DNA of 64,000 nucleotides, taken from the NCBI GenBank assembly GCA_018292915.2, contig JACVVK020000037.1, positions 2,702,001-2,766,000 on the forward strand, written 5' to 3'. Under the pieces are notes generated by a model. That model did not search any database and had not been told where the DNA came from. It saw nothing but the letters and a program-made list of their open reading frames with translations. The translations under genes and the position numbers were made by a program. This stretch comes from Batillaria attramentaria (taxonomy: Eukaryota > Mollusca > Gastropoda > Batillariidae). Of this stretch, positions 53,593 through 64,000 are shown in pieces (within the stretch, counting starts at the first letter, position 1; every line of letters starts with the position of its first letter).

Positions 53593-54060
53593 CGACCTGG
53601 CGTCGAGCTATCGTGGTCCAATGTGACAAAGTTGATACAATTAGCAACACTACACTATCGCCACCTGGCAAACTATGACGACCTGGCGTCGAGTAATGGT
53701 GATCCAGGCTGACAATAATTACTGACACAATAAACAACACTAAGCTGTGACGACCTGGCGTCGAGCAATAGTGGTCAAGGAGACAGTACTTACACAATTA
53801 GCAACACTACACTATCGCCACCTGGCAAACTATGACGACCTGACGTGGTGATCCAGGATGACAATAATTACTGACACAATAAACAACACTAAGCTGTGAC
53901 GACCTGGCGTCGCGCAATGGTGGTCCAAGGTGACAGTACTGACACAATTAGCAACACTAAGCTATGACGACCTGGCGTCGAGCAGTGGTGGTCCAAGGTG
54001 AAAATAATGACACAGTTAGCAACACTAAATTATTATTGATACAATTAGCAACATTAAACG
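53590..54060 (+). repeat. 3' UTR tandem repeat starting at the stop codon
   Basis: TGACGACCTGG occurs at 53590, 53676, 53748, 53833, 53897 and 53965 (spacings 86, 72, 85, 64, 68), with CAATTAGCAACACTA blocks between. The channel's TGA stop is the first three bases of the first unit. Confidence 0.85.
53729..53883 (+). other. Candidate polyadenylation signals of the channel gene
   Basis: AATAAA at 53729-53734 and again at 53878-53883, both within the 3' repeat units, about 140 and 290 nt after the stop. No independent evidence for either site. Confidence 0.35.
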
Positions 54061-54356
54061 ATGGTGACACGTGACGTGAGCTGTGATGACGTCGAGTGAC
54101 TCTGATGTCAAATTATGATGACACTAGCTGTTGTACAAACTTACGCAGTGTCACGACTTCCCGACCGCCGATAGCCGAGCTCGTAAGCATGACACGAAGG
54201 TCTGCCTCTTGACCTTATCACAGTTTTAATGTAAACTGTGTTCCCGCCGTGTACCAAGTAGCGTTCGCAATTAGTGCTGTTTGTCAAAACTGATGCATGT
54301 GTTTGTCTCTGGGCGGGTTATACGGCAAAATACGCTTGTGCCTTCACAATGACGCC

Positions 54357-54375
54357 TCTCTCTCTCTCTTTCTCT

Positions 54376-54461
<86 letters not shown>

Positions 54462-54582
54462 CACACGACACACACACACACACACACACACAGAACCACA
54501 CACAGACGGAGAGAGAAAGTGTGTGTGTGTTTCTTGTGTCCTTTTTTTCATGGCTTAATGATGACCGTTACCAACAATTGGT

Positions 54583-54645
<63 letters not shown>
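54357..54645. repeat. (CT)n and (CA)n microsatellites 3' of the channel gene
   Basis: (CT)n 54357-54375, (CA)n with CGACA interruptions to 54492, unique bases, then (CA)n 54585-54644. Confidence 0.97.
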
Positions 54646-54648
<3 letters not shown>

Positions 54649-54934
54649 ACCGGCATAGGATCATCCCATTAAAGTGCTTCTCCAAATACAGTATTAACCC
54701 CGTCTTACGTCGCCTAAACACTTGCAAAAGCACCCATACTTTAAAGAAAAGAAAAACCAAAAAACTTGCACATCGTGGGTGCAAATAAGCCCATGCTTTT
54801 ATAGAAGGAGAACAACGTACTATACAACGTTTTGTTGTTGTTGTTGTTTTTACTTGTTTATTTACGATCAAAATGACGCATCTACTAGTGAGCACTTCAC
54901 CAGTACTCTTTATTGACAAAGTCATGGATCGTGG

Positions 54935-55000
54935 GTAGGTGTTTGGGGGTTTAACGTCCTTTTTTACCACATACGGGCGATATCTCTGGCACTGACCATC
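54935..55000 (-). repeat. tRNA-derived SINE, 3' fragment
   Basis: GGGTAGGTGTTTGGGGGTTT, AACGTCCTTTTTTACCACAT. Confidence 0.65.
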
Positions 55001-55205
55001 CCGCTACATCCCCCCCCCCCCCAACACACACACACCTTCTGATCCCACTGCACTGCACCCCACCCCACCCCGCTCTCTGCTACCATTCTCTTCGTTTAAA
55101 CTATGTTTATCACCTAAACATCACTTTGAATGAAAGTGTGGGTGCATTTGTAGCCACGACATACGGCATCGTTTTATTTAAGAAACGTCACAGTCTCGTT
55201 GAGAT

Positions 55206-55264
<59 letters not shown>
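55206..55264. repeat. (TG)n microsatellite upstream of the second gene
   Basis: About 28 TG units, roughly 260 bp before the TATA-like box. Confidence 0.97.
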
Positions 55265-55268
<4 letters not shown>

Positions 55269-55520
55269 CAAAATTTGCCCCATCCTATTAAGTTGCTCCT
55301 CTAATTGATCGATAAGCAATTTTAAAAGGGCCTGAGCGACATGGATTCCAAAAGCACTTACGCCCTTTCACCATTTCAGTTTTGACTGCTCGCCCTATAG
55401 TATAGTCAAGCCAGTATGGGAGACGTTCAGACACGTTATCGCCGTGGGTTACTTTTTAACCCTCGCCCACCAGAATATCTCATGATATCAACCGACGTTA
55501 TCACCCGCTTTGTACTCTGT

Positions 55521-55527
55521 TATAAAT
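55521..55527 (+). promoter_or_regulatory. TATA-like box of the downstream gene
   Basis: TATAAAT in CTGTTATAAATCCGGG, about 94 bp before the ATG at 55621. It would place a start site near 55550 and a 5' UTR of about 70 nt, with no intervening ATG-led long frame. Confidence 0.5.
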
Positions 55528-55620
55528 CCGGGTCGAGGTTATGACAATAGTAACAGCTTGCAGAAAGACTACGCGAGCACGTTTCCGCACCAGTGACAAA
55601 GGAATTTTCATCGAAACAAC

Positions 55621-55678
55621 ATGGCACTCCTGCCAAGATTGGTTCTGCTGCTGACCCTGTGTGTATCGGTCTTTGGCG
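55621..55678 (+). CDS. Glycosidase-like gene exon 1: signal peptide
   Basis: ATG in AACATGG context; donor GTAAGT at 55679. Codes for a typical signal peptide, basic n-region then Leu/Val core. Phase 1 out. The first in-frame ATG after the TATA-like box. Confidence 0.85.
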
Positions 55679-55960
55679 GTAAGTGTTGTGATTTACAACT
55701 GTTGATTTTATCGTTGTTTCTATGTGTGTGTTGTTTGGATGACCATATCTTGATATTTTGTTACAACCCGAATTTTCCAGTAATGAGATGATTCAAATTC
55801 AAATTCAAAAATACTTTATCGTCCATTAATAAAAATAAGGTATAAAACGGAAAATCGTCTTTGGATTCACAGCTTGAAACAAAAGAGTGGAAAATTTAGA
55901 TTCTACGCCAATAAAAATTGGTTTCGCATGTTCAATAACATGATAAAGAGAAAAGTATTT

Positions 55961-55963
<3 letters not shown>

Positions 55964-56022
<59 letters not shown>
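55964..56022. repeat. (CA)n microsatellite abutting glycosidase-like exon 2
   Basis: Ends 18 bp before the exon 2 acceptor. Confidence 0.97.
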
Positions 56023-56024
<2 letters not shown>

Positions 56025-56040
56025 TGTACGCTTTTCACAG

Positions 56041-56402
56041 GAGTGCTGCCCGACAGAGGCCAAGCACGCTATGAGAGTGATCACCTTTCGCGGGGAACCC
56101 AAGTCAAACAGGACCCTGTCCGTTACGTTCCGTTCGAATTGGTGCTGGACGAAGGCGGCGGTTACAGTCTGAGACAAGGCAACAAGACCTGGCTGCAGAG
56201 TGCGCCCATGTTTCTCTATATGTACGGGGAGAGGTTTGACCAGGGCGACATGAAGCCGAGCGGTCCGGTCCGGGACGCTGGCAGCGACAAGTTCGGTGAG
56301 TGGAACGCCACCTGCTACGAGTACATGGCTGGCGCTAAGACTTTCCGCACGTGTGTCAAGCAGTGGACCGACCCGACCTGGAACATGGTGATTTTCCAAC
56401 AG
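56041..56402 (+). CDS. Glycosidase-like gene exon 2
   Basis: Acceptor CGCTTTTCACAG ending 56040, immediately downstream of a (CA)n tract; donor GTGTGT at 56403. Encodes 121 residues (GVLPDRGQARYES ... TWNMVIFQQ) with NKT and NAT glycosylation sequons. Phase 1 in, phase 0 out. Confidence 0.88.
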
Positions 56403-56574
56403 GTGTGTGGGGCTTGTACGTTTATATTTTGTAGTGTTGGCTTGGCTTGGCGTTGTGTGGCGCGGATATGTCATGTTGTGTTGCGTTGCAGACCCTATTT
56501 CGGTTGGGGGGTAGTTCGGGCAACCCATGAGTGATCGGGTACGCCACATCCTGGTTCGATTCAGGAGAGGGGAG

Positions 56575-56645
56575 ACCATGACTAGATTGGGGGAAGCCGG
56601 GGTGGAAAAGGACGTTAAACTCCCAAACACCCACCCACCCACCTA
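56575..56645 (+). repeat. tRNA-derived SINE, 3' fragment
   Basis: GGTGGAAAAGGACGTTAAAC TCCCAAACACCCACCC tail only; the head region upstream is divergent. Confidence 0.6.
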
Positions 56646-56789
56646 TTTCGGTTGGCTCAGAGTCACGTTGGAGTAGGGACACGATGCCATGTCACGTCCT
56701 TGGGAGATATACGGAATTGTCTTGTGAGTCAATTCAAACTAATGCAACACGTAGTTTTATTAGAGGAATCACCAGGATAAGAATATGAA

Positions 56790-56935
56790 AACTACCGGTG
56801 AACGCGCATTCAGCTATCTCGCCCCGACAATCTGGAACTCGCTGCCTTCTGCCCTCCGTGATGTCCCCAAACTGTCAGCCTTTAAATCACAGCTCAAAAC
56901 ATACCTGTTCCGTCAGGCTTTCCATAGATAACTGG
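56790..56935 (+). mobile_element. 3' end of a CR1-type LINE
   Basis: ERAFSYLAPTIWNSLP and SAFKSQLKTYLFRQAF with a stop are the standard C-terminus of CR1-like LINE ORF2, followed by a (TG)n tail. Confidence 0.8.
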
Positions 56936-56953
56936 GACCCTCTGTCCATGTTC

Positions 56954-56956
<3 letters not shown>

Positions 56957-57029
<73 letters not shown>
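56957..57029. repeat. (TG)n microsatellite at LINE 3' end
   Basis: Follows the CR1-like 3' terminus; a short ATT repeat is at 57060-57078. Confidence 0.97.
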
Positions 57030-57030
<1 letters not shown>

Positions 57031-57129
57031 CTCTGAGTCTGTCCTTCAGAGACGGGCGCATTATTATTATTATTATTAAGTGTTTCTGTTTTCAATTTCG
57101 GTCTCGAAATACACACGTGTACTGGGGAA

Positions 57130-57800
57130 GCCCTGAGGCCACAGCCTGCCCCTTTTCTCTGCCGTGTATTGGAAAAACACAGTACGTCCATGGCGCCGGT
57201 CTATAGAAAAGGGGGGGGGGGGGGGGTGATTTCAAGATGACAGAGATGGCCTTTTTCCTCAAATGATGTCATTGAACTTGCTACTTTCTTTCCATGTTTC
57301 AGTCATATCGAACTACACGTGCTTCCCTGTTTGTTGTGTCTGACAAGAAAGTTTGCCACCAAGCCATGTGTAGTGCTCACTATGGCACGGCACGCGACTG
57401 GCTCAATTCTAGGGGTTCCCCTTCTTTCACTGACAGGAGTGAAGACGTCAAATCGCTGGATCTGTGGTTTTTGAGCTGTTGCGGTGGACACTATGTCGAT
57501 GCTCTCAAACCGTGTCCCCAACAGTCAGCTGACTTCAACTTTCTTACACTCTACAGGGTCGTTTACACAACACAGACAATAATTCCAAGTTGTTTTGATA
57601 TTTTTTTAGTGTTCACCGTAAAACGGCACGCGACTGGCTGAATTCTGGGGGGTCCCCTTTGATTGACAAGAGTGGAGTCGTCAGTTGACTGATTCGGTGC
57701 AGTTTTTGAGCTGTTGCGGTGGACACTATGTGGACGCACGTAGACACCACGTATCAAACTGTTTCCGTAATAGTCGGCGGATTTCAACTTTTTTCCTATC
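57130..57800 (+). repeat. Two adjacent copies of the CTGCCGTGTATTGG repeat
   Basis: First copy 57130-57560, second partial copy 57600-57800; both contain GTTTTTGAGCTGTTGCGGTG and GTGGACACTATGT. The intron between exons 2 and 3 of the glycosidase-like gene consists mostly of these. Confidence 0.65.
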
Positions 57801-57887
57801 TACAAGATCGTTTACCCAAAGAGAGGGAGAGAGAGAGAGAGAGAGAAAAAAATAAACCGATCTCAAGTTGTTTTGATATTTGTACAG

Positions 57888-58036
57888 CAATTCATATCCG
57901 GAAGCAGCGGTTCTGCCCAGGACAAAGACAGTGTCATATCCGGGTTTCCCTCTTTCCAAGTTCCCGATGAGGACGTGGGACTTGGGTATCAGGGCTACCA
58001 AGGCAGCATGTTTGGCTCCAATGGTGTTTCGGGCAG
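57888..58036 (+). CDS. Glycosidase-like gene exon 3
   Basis: Acceptor ATTTGTACAG ending 57887, donor GTAGTA at 58037. QFISGSSGSAQDKDSV ... GYQGSMFGSNGVSG. Phase 0 in, phase 2 out. Confidence 0.85.
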
Positions 58037-58439
58037 GTAGTAATAGTCTCAAACTTTACCGCATATTTTGTATGCCTGATTATCAGAGTCTGCTAATTTC
58101 ACTCCGGTGTCTTGATGTCAAAGTGTCTGTTATTACTTTCTTCTTCTTATTTTTGTTTTTCCTTGGGGGGAGGGGGGGGGGGCGGCGAGAGGAGGAGGTA
58201 CTTTTTTTCCCAAAAGCTTCATCTGGATAAAGAATCTGTACTGAAGGTGGCTGTTTTTCTCTGAGTGTATAGCTAGTTATAAGGCTGAGTCTGACCGTAA
58301 AACTTCACACTGTCACGCGTGTAGACCCCACGGAATAAATGGGTTTTTCCCTTACACACCCGCATAAATCTAAATGCGCATATTCTACCTTAACGCACTT
58401 TTCATGAATACCAGCCCAGGAGTTTTCTGTATGACAGAA

Positions 58440-58474
<35 letters not shown>

Positions 58475-58650
58475 TGTATGCAGATCTTTGTGCTAGGTAC
58501 CTTGATATTCATGCTGACGGAGTAGGGTATACTCAGCTGACTCGTATGTTCATCAGTAGTATTCCTTCTGAAATAAGTACTGCCGCTATTGTATGAGTTC
58601 GCTCACTCCATTGTCATGTGCCGTAGATCTGTGCAGTAAAATGTCAAACA

Positions 58651-58763
<113 letters not shown>

Positions 58764-58837
58764 CAGGAGCATCCACCACCACCACAGAAACAACAATAAT
58801 GCTGGCAATGCTTGTGCCACTCGCTCTCTGTCTACAG

Positions 58838-58940
58838 GTGGATGAAAGGTAAAGTAAAACTATCTGGTGGTATTGTTGGCGGTCCTCTGGCGTTGTTTGA
58901 CCAAAACGGTGGTGTTGTCATCATTGCACCATTTTCTGAA
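58838..58940 (+). CDS. Glycosidase-like gene exon 4
   Basis: Acceptor TCTGTCTACAG ending 58837, donor GTAAGT at 58941. WMKGKVKLSGGIVGGPLALF, then DQNGGVVIIAPFSE, a beta-strand-like segment. Phase 2 in, phase 0 out. Confidence 0.87.
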
Positions 58941-59241
58941 GTAAGTTGTCTGGCGAAAGGCAAGCAAGAATAAAAAATAAAAATAAAATAAAAAAAGGTA
59001 CGTGTTGTACTATTTCCTTCAAATATCCGACAGTATAACCTTTTCAGAAATGGTAGAAATATCGAACCGGGCATAATGATTGCAGTGGCATGATCATTCT
59101 AAACATGCCTTTTTTGGAGTAAACTTTCCTGAAGGTCAAGGTCAAAGAACGTGATAAGAATTTCAAACACTGCGTTGTTTTTTTTTTCCCTTCTATTTGT
59201 TTCTTTTAGTCTCTTTCTTAATCTTCTTTTTATTTTTTCAG

Positions 59242-59373
59242 TTCATGGCTGCTTCCAGAAGTCTTGACAAATTTGATCGCGTCAGTTGGGGTGTGATGGG
59301 CGGCGTTGACTCTGTACCAATGGGGTTCGAGTATCAAACTGTCTTGTACTACGGGTACTTCGGCATCAATCAG
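59242..59373 (+). CDS. Glycosidase-like gene exon 5
   Basis: Acceptor TATTTTTTCAG ending 59241, donor GTATGA at 59374. FMAASRSLDKFDRVSWGVMG, GVDSVPMGFEYQTVLYYGYF, GINQ. Phase 0 both sides. Confidence 0.88.
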
Positions 59374-59629
59374 GTATGACATCTAGAGTACCTTCATATT
59401 CAAGCTAAAATGACAACATTTTTAAAACGCGAGCTGAAATGATTCCACTACAACATAATAAACGCGTAAGCGCAGAATAGACGTAAAGCCTGAATACACT
59501 TGTCTTGTAACGTTGGTAGAATAGATTTAGCATATGCGAAATCGCAATAGCATACTGTACGCGGAAATTTAGCAGAAATTACGTAATGCTAACGCTGTCA
59601 GTATAGATGCTAACAGTTGGTTTGGCAAG

Positions 59630-59812
59630 GGGATGGGGCGGATGTTTGGGAGTTTAACGTTCTTTTCCACGACCGACGTAAGGATGACACCAAAGACGGG
59701 GCAACGAGAAAAAGGCCAGTACAAATATTTGGCCTCAGCCGGGATTCGAACTCACCACCCGAGCATTGAGTCCAACGCTCTACCTTTCAGCCATCCGTCC
59801 AGGCTCCCTGGC
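59630..59812 (-). repeat. tRNA-derived SINE
   Basis: GTTTGGGAGTTTAACGTTCT, GGGATTCGAACTCACCACCC, then an inverse box A; in intron 5 of the glycosidase-like gene. Confidence 0.8.
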
Positions 59813-60179
59813 CTGGGCATGCATACAGTAATGTTGTGGTCGGAAAACTTTTCATCGGATGTGATTAACCCTTGCATCCAAAACAATCTCTCATGATATG
59901 ATATACCATTACAGTCTACCGTGGAGACTAGCGTCACGGTAGTATTCCGCGTTCTAAGTTTCGAAACGAAGCCGCCGACTGGGCTGGTCTTAGTATAGAG
60001 AGTACCACCACAGGAGAAGTATTGCACGTTCAAAGAAGCCGTAATTCTTGACTATCAGAAGCCGCGAAGTTAAGAAAACGGTCTCTATGTCTAAATGGAA
60101 CATCATCTCCTCCGATAAATAGCATTTCAGCTTCGCACGTGGCATTTTTCACCTCCATTCACAGCGCGTACTTTTTTAA

Positions 60180-60520
60180 TAGACGATTCCACTCGACAAG
60201 CCCCAAGGCCAAAGCCCCGCCTCTTTACTCTGCCGTGTATTGGCAAAACACAGTGCGTCCATGACGTCATTGTATGGGATAAGGGGTGATCTTAAGATGA
60301 AAGAGATTGACGCGATTCTTTCTCAAATGAAATGGACTTACTGCTTTCTTTCCACGTTTCAGTCATTTCATACTACACGTGCTTCTCTCGTTGCAGTGTC
60401 TGGCAAACCGTTTGAAAGACAAAGCCATGTGTTGTGCTCACTATTCCACGGAACGCGAGTATCTGATTTCTGGGGGCGTCCACCTATGTTTTGGACACTA
60501 GAGATTCGATGATTACAGAA
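60180..60520 (+). repeat. CTGCCGTGTATTGG repeat copy
   Basis: CACTCGACAAGCCCCAAGGC, CTGCCGTGTATTGGCAAAAC, CATGACGTCATTGTATGG and CACGTGCTTCTCTCGTTG align with the other copies. Confidence 0.65.
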
Positions 60521-60632
60521 GAAAAACGGCGCGAGAGTTAACCTACCTCACTTCCTGTATTTTGATAACTTGTGTTTGGGAACACCCCGAAAAGTTGCGC
60601 CTTTGACAACAGCTGGTCATTCTCTCTAACAG

Positions 60633-60738
60633 GAATTTTCCGCATGGGGAGACAGAATGAAAGCGTTCTATGACAAGGGTGATTATTATCGGAAAACAGA
60701 CCAGACCATCAACTACCTCGGCTACTGGACAGACGGAG
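60633..60738 (+). CDS. Glycosidase-like gene exon 6
   Basis: Acceptor CTCTCTAACAG ending 60632, donor GTAAAG at 60739. EFSAWGDRMKAFYDKGDYYR, then KTDQTINYLGYWTDG. Phase 0 in, phase 1 out. Confidence 0.88.
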
Positions 60739-60967
60739 GTAAAGTAGCGTCTAGATTAATGTTCGGGCCTGGACTAGGCTACTCTACTACTAGTCTGATT
60801 TATCTGACTCAGAACCCCTGAGTCAGATTCCTACATTCACAAAGGCTGTTTATAGCACTGTGGAGAGACGGGGAGCTTTGTTGCTCCCTGCTGCACGAAC
60901 TTCAATGCACCACCGACAGATTTCCAACCGTGTTTTCCCAATAGTGTGCTACAAACTTTAGTCTATA

Positions 60968-61141
60968 GGGTGGGTGGGTGGGTGTTTGGGGGTTTAACGT
61001 CCTTTTCCACCACACAGCGTGATATCAAAGACGGGGCACCGATGAAAGAGCCAGCACAAATATTTGGCCCCAGCCGGGATCGAACTCACGACCCGAGCAT
61101 TAGAAGTCCAACGCTCTACCATTCGACCACCCCGGCTCCCC
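60968..61141 (-). repeat. tRNA-derived SINE
   Basis: GGGTGGGTGGGTGTTTGGGG head of the inverse copy; ends CATTCGACCACCCCGGCTCC. Confidence 0.8.
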
Positions 61142-61179
61142 CTTTAGTCTATAGAGTTTGTAGTATACGCACTAATCGA

Positions 61180-61380
61180 CTACTAGGCATATTTAGCAGG
61201 AATTTGTAGGGATTATTTCGCTGAGCAGCGTAACCCATTTACTTGTAAATTAGGCACGTTAAGGGTACCATCAGCTAATCCCAGCGCGTTAGCCGCTCGC
61301 GGCCTCTGTCACGTGAGCCTCATTTACATGTAAGTGGGTTATACTGTTCAGCGAAGTCCTGCTAAACCTGCCTTTTATCC
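61180..61380. mobile_element. Palindromic MITE (same family as 21083-21475)
   Basis: GCATATTTAGCAGGAATTTG at the left, GTCCTGCTAAACCTGCC at the right; the interior CGTAACCCATTTACTTGTAA pairs with TTACATGTAAGTGGGTTA. Confidence 0.75.
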
Positions 61381-61551
61381 TTGCAGCCGGTACTGTCCTA
61401 ACAGCTTCGAGGAAAGGAAAGTACAGTTTCAGCCGATAGATAAAATAAATGAATGAATGAATAGTAAATGGATAAAACATTCCCGTGCGACCGACTGCAT
61501 CGGTATTTTGTGACTGACATATCCTGACGGGACTGCGCTTAAACACTACAG

Positions 61552-61648
61552 GGGCATATTACTACTACGACACGGAACCCGGGAAGAACTACGAGCAGAC
61601 GATTCTGGACGTTAAGACGTACGCTGATTCTCTTTCACTGCCTTACAG
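61552..61648 (+). CDS. Glycosidase-like gene exon 7
   Basis: Acceptor AACACTACAG ending 61551, donor GTAAAC at 61649. GAYYYYDTEPGKNYEQTILD, then VKTYADSLSLPY. Phase 1 in, phase 2 out. It links 'LGYWTDG' to the first barrel helix. Confidence 0.9.
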
Positions 61649-61827
61649 GTAAACTTCAACAGGATGTCAGTTTTCCTGGATATCTATGTTCTTTTTGTTA
61701 TTGTTTTGTACGGGTCAAAATATTAGTGAAGTTCGCTTATACCGTCATTTCAAGGCTCTGTTACTAATAACTTACTTGCATTTTAAACCATGACGTCTGT
61801 TTACAATGATAATATCTGCAATAATTT

Positions 61828-62185
61828 AGGCGCTTTATCCCAGATATTTGGCTCAAAGCGCCGCGAGCTAAACCCAACACGCACGCTTACGTGAATCACA
61901 CGCATTCTCTCACCTCTGGATAGAACACATAACAATCACGTGTTGTAAAAGGTCAGCTCAGCTATTAAAGTTTCGGAATTTTAGGATTGCACTTATTTTC
62001 TATTTTTGTGGGCTGAACGTTTCCAAAGCTGAGGGGGAGGAAGCCGGAGTACCCAGAGAGACACCCCCCGACGGTCGGCCCGTATGAACGGTGCCAAACA
62101 CGCGAAAGAAAAATTCTTCACCCAAGTTGGACTCGAACCTGACCTCTCGCATTTGTCTTAACCACTAGGCCACCGACCGCCCCAT
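61828..62185 (-). repeat. Third tRNA-derived repeat family
   Basis: GGCTCAAAGCGCCGCGAGCT ... CTTAACCACTAGGCCACCGA. Confidence 0.8.
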
Positions 62186-62428
62186 TTACCTGTAATTACC
62201 TTTTATTCAAACTAGTGGCTGGCGCTAGAGTATAACGACAAACATCGGGAAACTACGTTCGTTTCTTTTTGCAGCTTTGCGCGTACATGTGCAATTTATG
62301 AAATATTCCGGCAGCTTTTTCTTACTTCTTTCAATTAAGCTGGCCACAGCCTTACAGCTTATCAAGTTACTGTTTTCTTTATATGTATTTCACAATCTGA
62401 GCGTGAAGGTTTTATTTTGTGTGTCCAG

Positions 62429-62524
62429 ATACGTTCAGTACGACAGCTGGTTCTACGCGAAAGACTCGCACGGCGCGGTAACAACTTGGACACCAACCCC
62501 AGACATCGCTCCGGACGGGTTTCA
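62429..62524 (+). CDS. Glycosidase-like gene exon 8: putative active-site strand
   Basis: Acceptor TGTGTCCAG ending 62428. The donor GTACGG at 62525 was chosen because CA|G restores a clean join to exon 9. RYVQYDSWFYAKDSHGAVT, TWTPTPDIAPDGFQ. The Asp in QYDSW occupies the place of the barrel-strand Asp in GH-D enzymes (inference). Confidence 0.85.
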
Positions 62525-62687
62525 GTACGGATACCCACCGCTTGTCGTGTTTAAATCTCTCTCTCTCTCTCTCTGAATTCTTTTACGCTTTTGTTGGTGT
62601 TTTTGTTTTTGTTTTTGTTGTTTGGATGGTTTTCCTTGTTTTTCGTCGCCATCTTCCATTTGTTTCCTCGTCACTTTGGGCCAGGAG

Positions 62688-62750
62688 GGTGGGTGGATGG
62701 ATCATTGGGAGTTTAACGTCCTTTTCCACCACGTATGGGTGATGTGCACT
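62688..62750 (-). repeat. tRNA-derived SINE, 3' fragment
   Basis: GGGTGGATGGATCATTGGGA, GTTTAACGTCCTTTTCCACC. Confidence 0.65.
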
Positions 62751-62923
62751 CATAGAGAGAAATTACTGTCGTTTACTTGTGTTGGAAAAAAAAAGACGGG
62801 GGGGGGGGTGGGGGGGGGGGGGGTGTCAAATTGGAAGATCACAAGACCGAAACTTCCACCTTTATCAAATAAAGTTATTTTCAATTTCAGCTTCAATTCA
62901 GTTCATGACTGGTATGCTTGCAG

Positions 62924-62974
62924 GTACATTTACAACAAAACTCTGTGGCCGGCGGTTGCGCATAACAGATACTG
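62924..62974 (+). CDS. Glycosidase-like gene exon 9
   Basis: 51-nt exon after TATGCTTGCAG (ends 62923), donor GTACGA at 62975. YIYNKTLWPAVAHNRY plus the split codon TG|G for Trp. Phase 2 on both sides. Confidence 0.82.
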
Positions 62975-63126
62975 GTACGAGAACAGTTTCTCTGCTTTCC
63001 TCTCACTTGCGTTTCTTGTCTTCAGTATAAATTCATTGCTCTCTGTTTTTCACCTGTTGGCGTTTGGGGTTTATCTGTGGTTTTTATTTCACTTTCGTTA
63101 GATGAGTGAGTAACTGTGGTCGTTGG

Positions 63127-63127
<1 letters not shown>

Positions 63128-63212
<85 letters not shown>
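63128..63212. repeat. (TG)n microsatellite
   Basis: About 42 TG units in the intron before exon 10. Confidence 0.97.
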
Positions 63213-63214
<2 letters not shown>

Positions 63215-63307
63215 AATTTATCAAATATTGTTTTGTGTTGAAAGTGGTGTGTAGGTGTTGGGGGAGAGAAAGTTTCTCACTAAAAAAAATGATCGTTCAT
63301 TCTCAAG

Positions 63308-63392
63308 GTCATCAAAAACTCCGTATGCTAAACAGAATGGAGGTGGCTTCAATTTCATCGTAGAGTCAGAGAAAGCTATACCGCAAGACCTG
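63308..63392 (+). CDS. Glycosidase-like gene exon 10
   Basis: Acceptor CATTCTCAAG ending 63307 (non-canonical AAG but in phase), donor GTGGGT at 63393. SSKTPYAKQNGGGFNFIVES, then EKAIPQDL. The remaining exons lie beyond 64000. Confidence 0.82.
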
Positions 63393-63421
63393 GTGGGTAA
63401 ACTGCATCAACACACCCAGCA

Positions 63422-63425
63422 CAGC

Positions 63426-63500
<75 letters not shown>
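63422..63500. repeat. (CA)n microsatellite after exon 10
   Basis: CAGCACAGCACA then CA repeats, 30 bp after the donor. Confidence 0.97.
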
Positions 63501-63503
<3 letters not shown>

Positions 63504-64000
63504 TGTCCCTCGCCCTGCATTCAAAACAGAAATGCACACTGTAAGAAAATGTTTTAAAACCTGAAAACAGTTGCCTTGAACGAACTGAACCCTGCAACTG
63601 AGCAAGGTTATTATTATGTAATGTCTCACCTGCAGTCACTCAGAAACGCAACTGTCTGCTATTAACCCACTCAGCCCAAGCTGCGACGACATGCGTAACC
63701 AGAGTTCCCGTTCTTTCCCGCGCTCGTGGAGTCGTCAATTCGTTTTTGTGTAAGCGGTTCTCTACGGTTAAGGCTGAAGTTCACTGATTGTGGAACAGAA
63801 CCATTTAAACAGAAAGGAGACAAATGGTTGACGCGCAGATGCCATTTATTTAAATGACGATTTGTTATTCATAGCAAATACTTGGTTTGGAAAGCAAAGA
63901 AATTTCCACAATCAAGGGTATGGCTGTATTACAGGCAAAATTACGTATGCAAAATACTGCAGCAAGAAGGCACTTGACAGCCATTGTGTAGTGCGTGTAC
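63501..64000. other. Right edge, intron of the glycosidase-like gene
   Basis: No further exon recognised in the last 500 bp; AACCCACTCAGCCCAAGCTG and neighbouring sequence show no conserved frame. Confidence 0.5.

Overview
The window is eukaryotic, intron-rich and repeat-rich. It carries one long split gene on the + strand, the start of a second + strand gene, and a large load of microsatellites, tRNA-derived SINEs, MITE-like elements and LINE fragments. The intron structure, the invertebrate-type sodium channel and repeats with GTGAGTGAGTGAG / 'TTAGGGCTTAA' termini suggest an invertebrate, most likely a mollusc (inference; the species cannot be named from sequence alone).

804-53592: 26 exons of a four-domain voltage-gated sodium channel alpha subunit (Nav family). 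The N-terminus lies upstream of the window. Exons follow the family order: DI (804-9689), I-II linker (10648-12092), DII (17174-22434), II-III linker (22215-28646), DIII (29615-43396), inactivation-gate linker (44597-44710), DIV (45281-51732), and the EF-hand/IQ C-terminus with stop (53005-53592). Exon phases agree at nearly every junction. The gene is unusual: the selectivity positions read D-D-E-A; the position of the IFM inactivation motif reads EVL; the DI S4 helix lacks nine residues including three gating charges; no arginine-bearing DII S4 exon was found. Two exons carry one extra G and lose frame (about 18156 and 34294), and the II-III linker exon carries a frame-breaking 140-bp tandem duplication. 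Partial copies of exon starts sit upstream of the real exons at 8391-8459 and, as a 143-bp triplicate, at 50738-51166. The locus is either a strongly diverged Nav paralogue whose frame breaks are assembly errors or alleles, or a channel gene in early decay.

Introns hold most of the other content: a nearly complete endonuclease/reverse-transcriptase LINE (about 13692-17000, minus) inserted in a SINE with a 13-bp target duplication; degenerate LINE fragments; a deleted PIF/Harbinger transposon (49648-50655) with remnants of both its proteins; several inverted-repeat elements; minisatellites with TCAAGGTCA half-sites; and very many (CA)n/(TG)n tracts.

55621-63392 (continuing past the end): ten exons, 413 codons in perfect phase, of a secreted protein with a signal peptide. 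It resembles TIM-barrel glycosidases of the alpha-galactosidase/raffinose synthase type (family assignment is inference). A TATA-like box lies about 100 bp upstream of its ATG. No functional relation between the two genes is evident.
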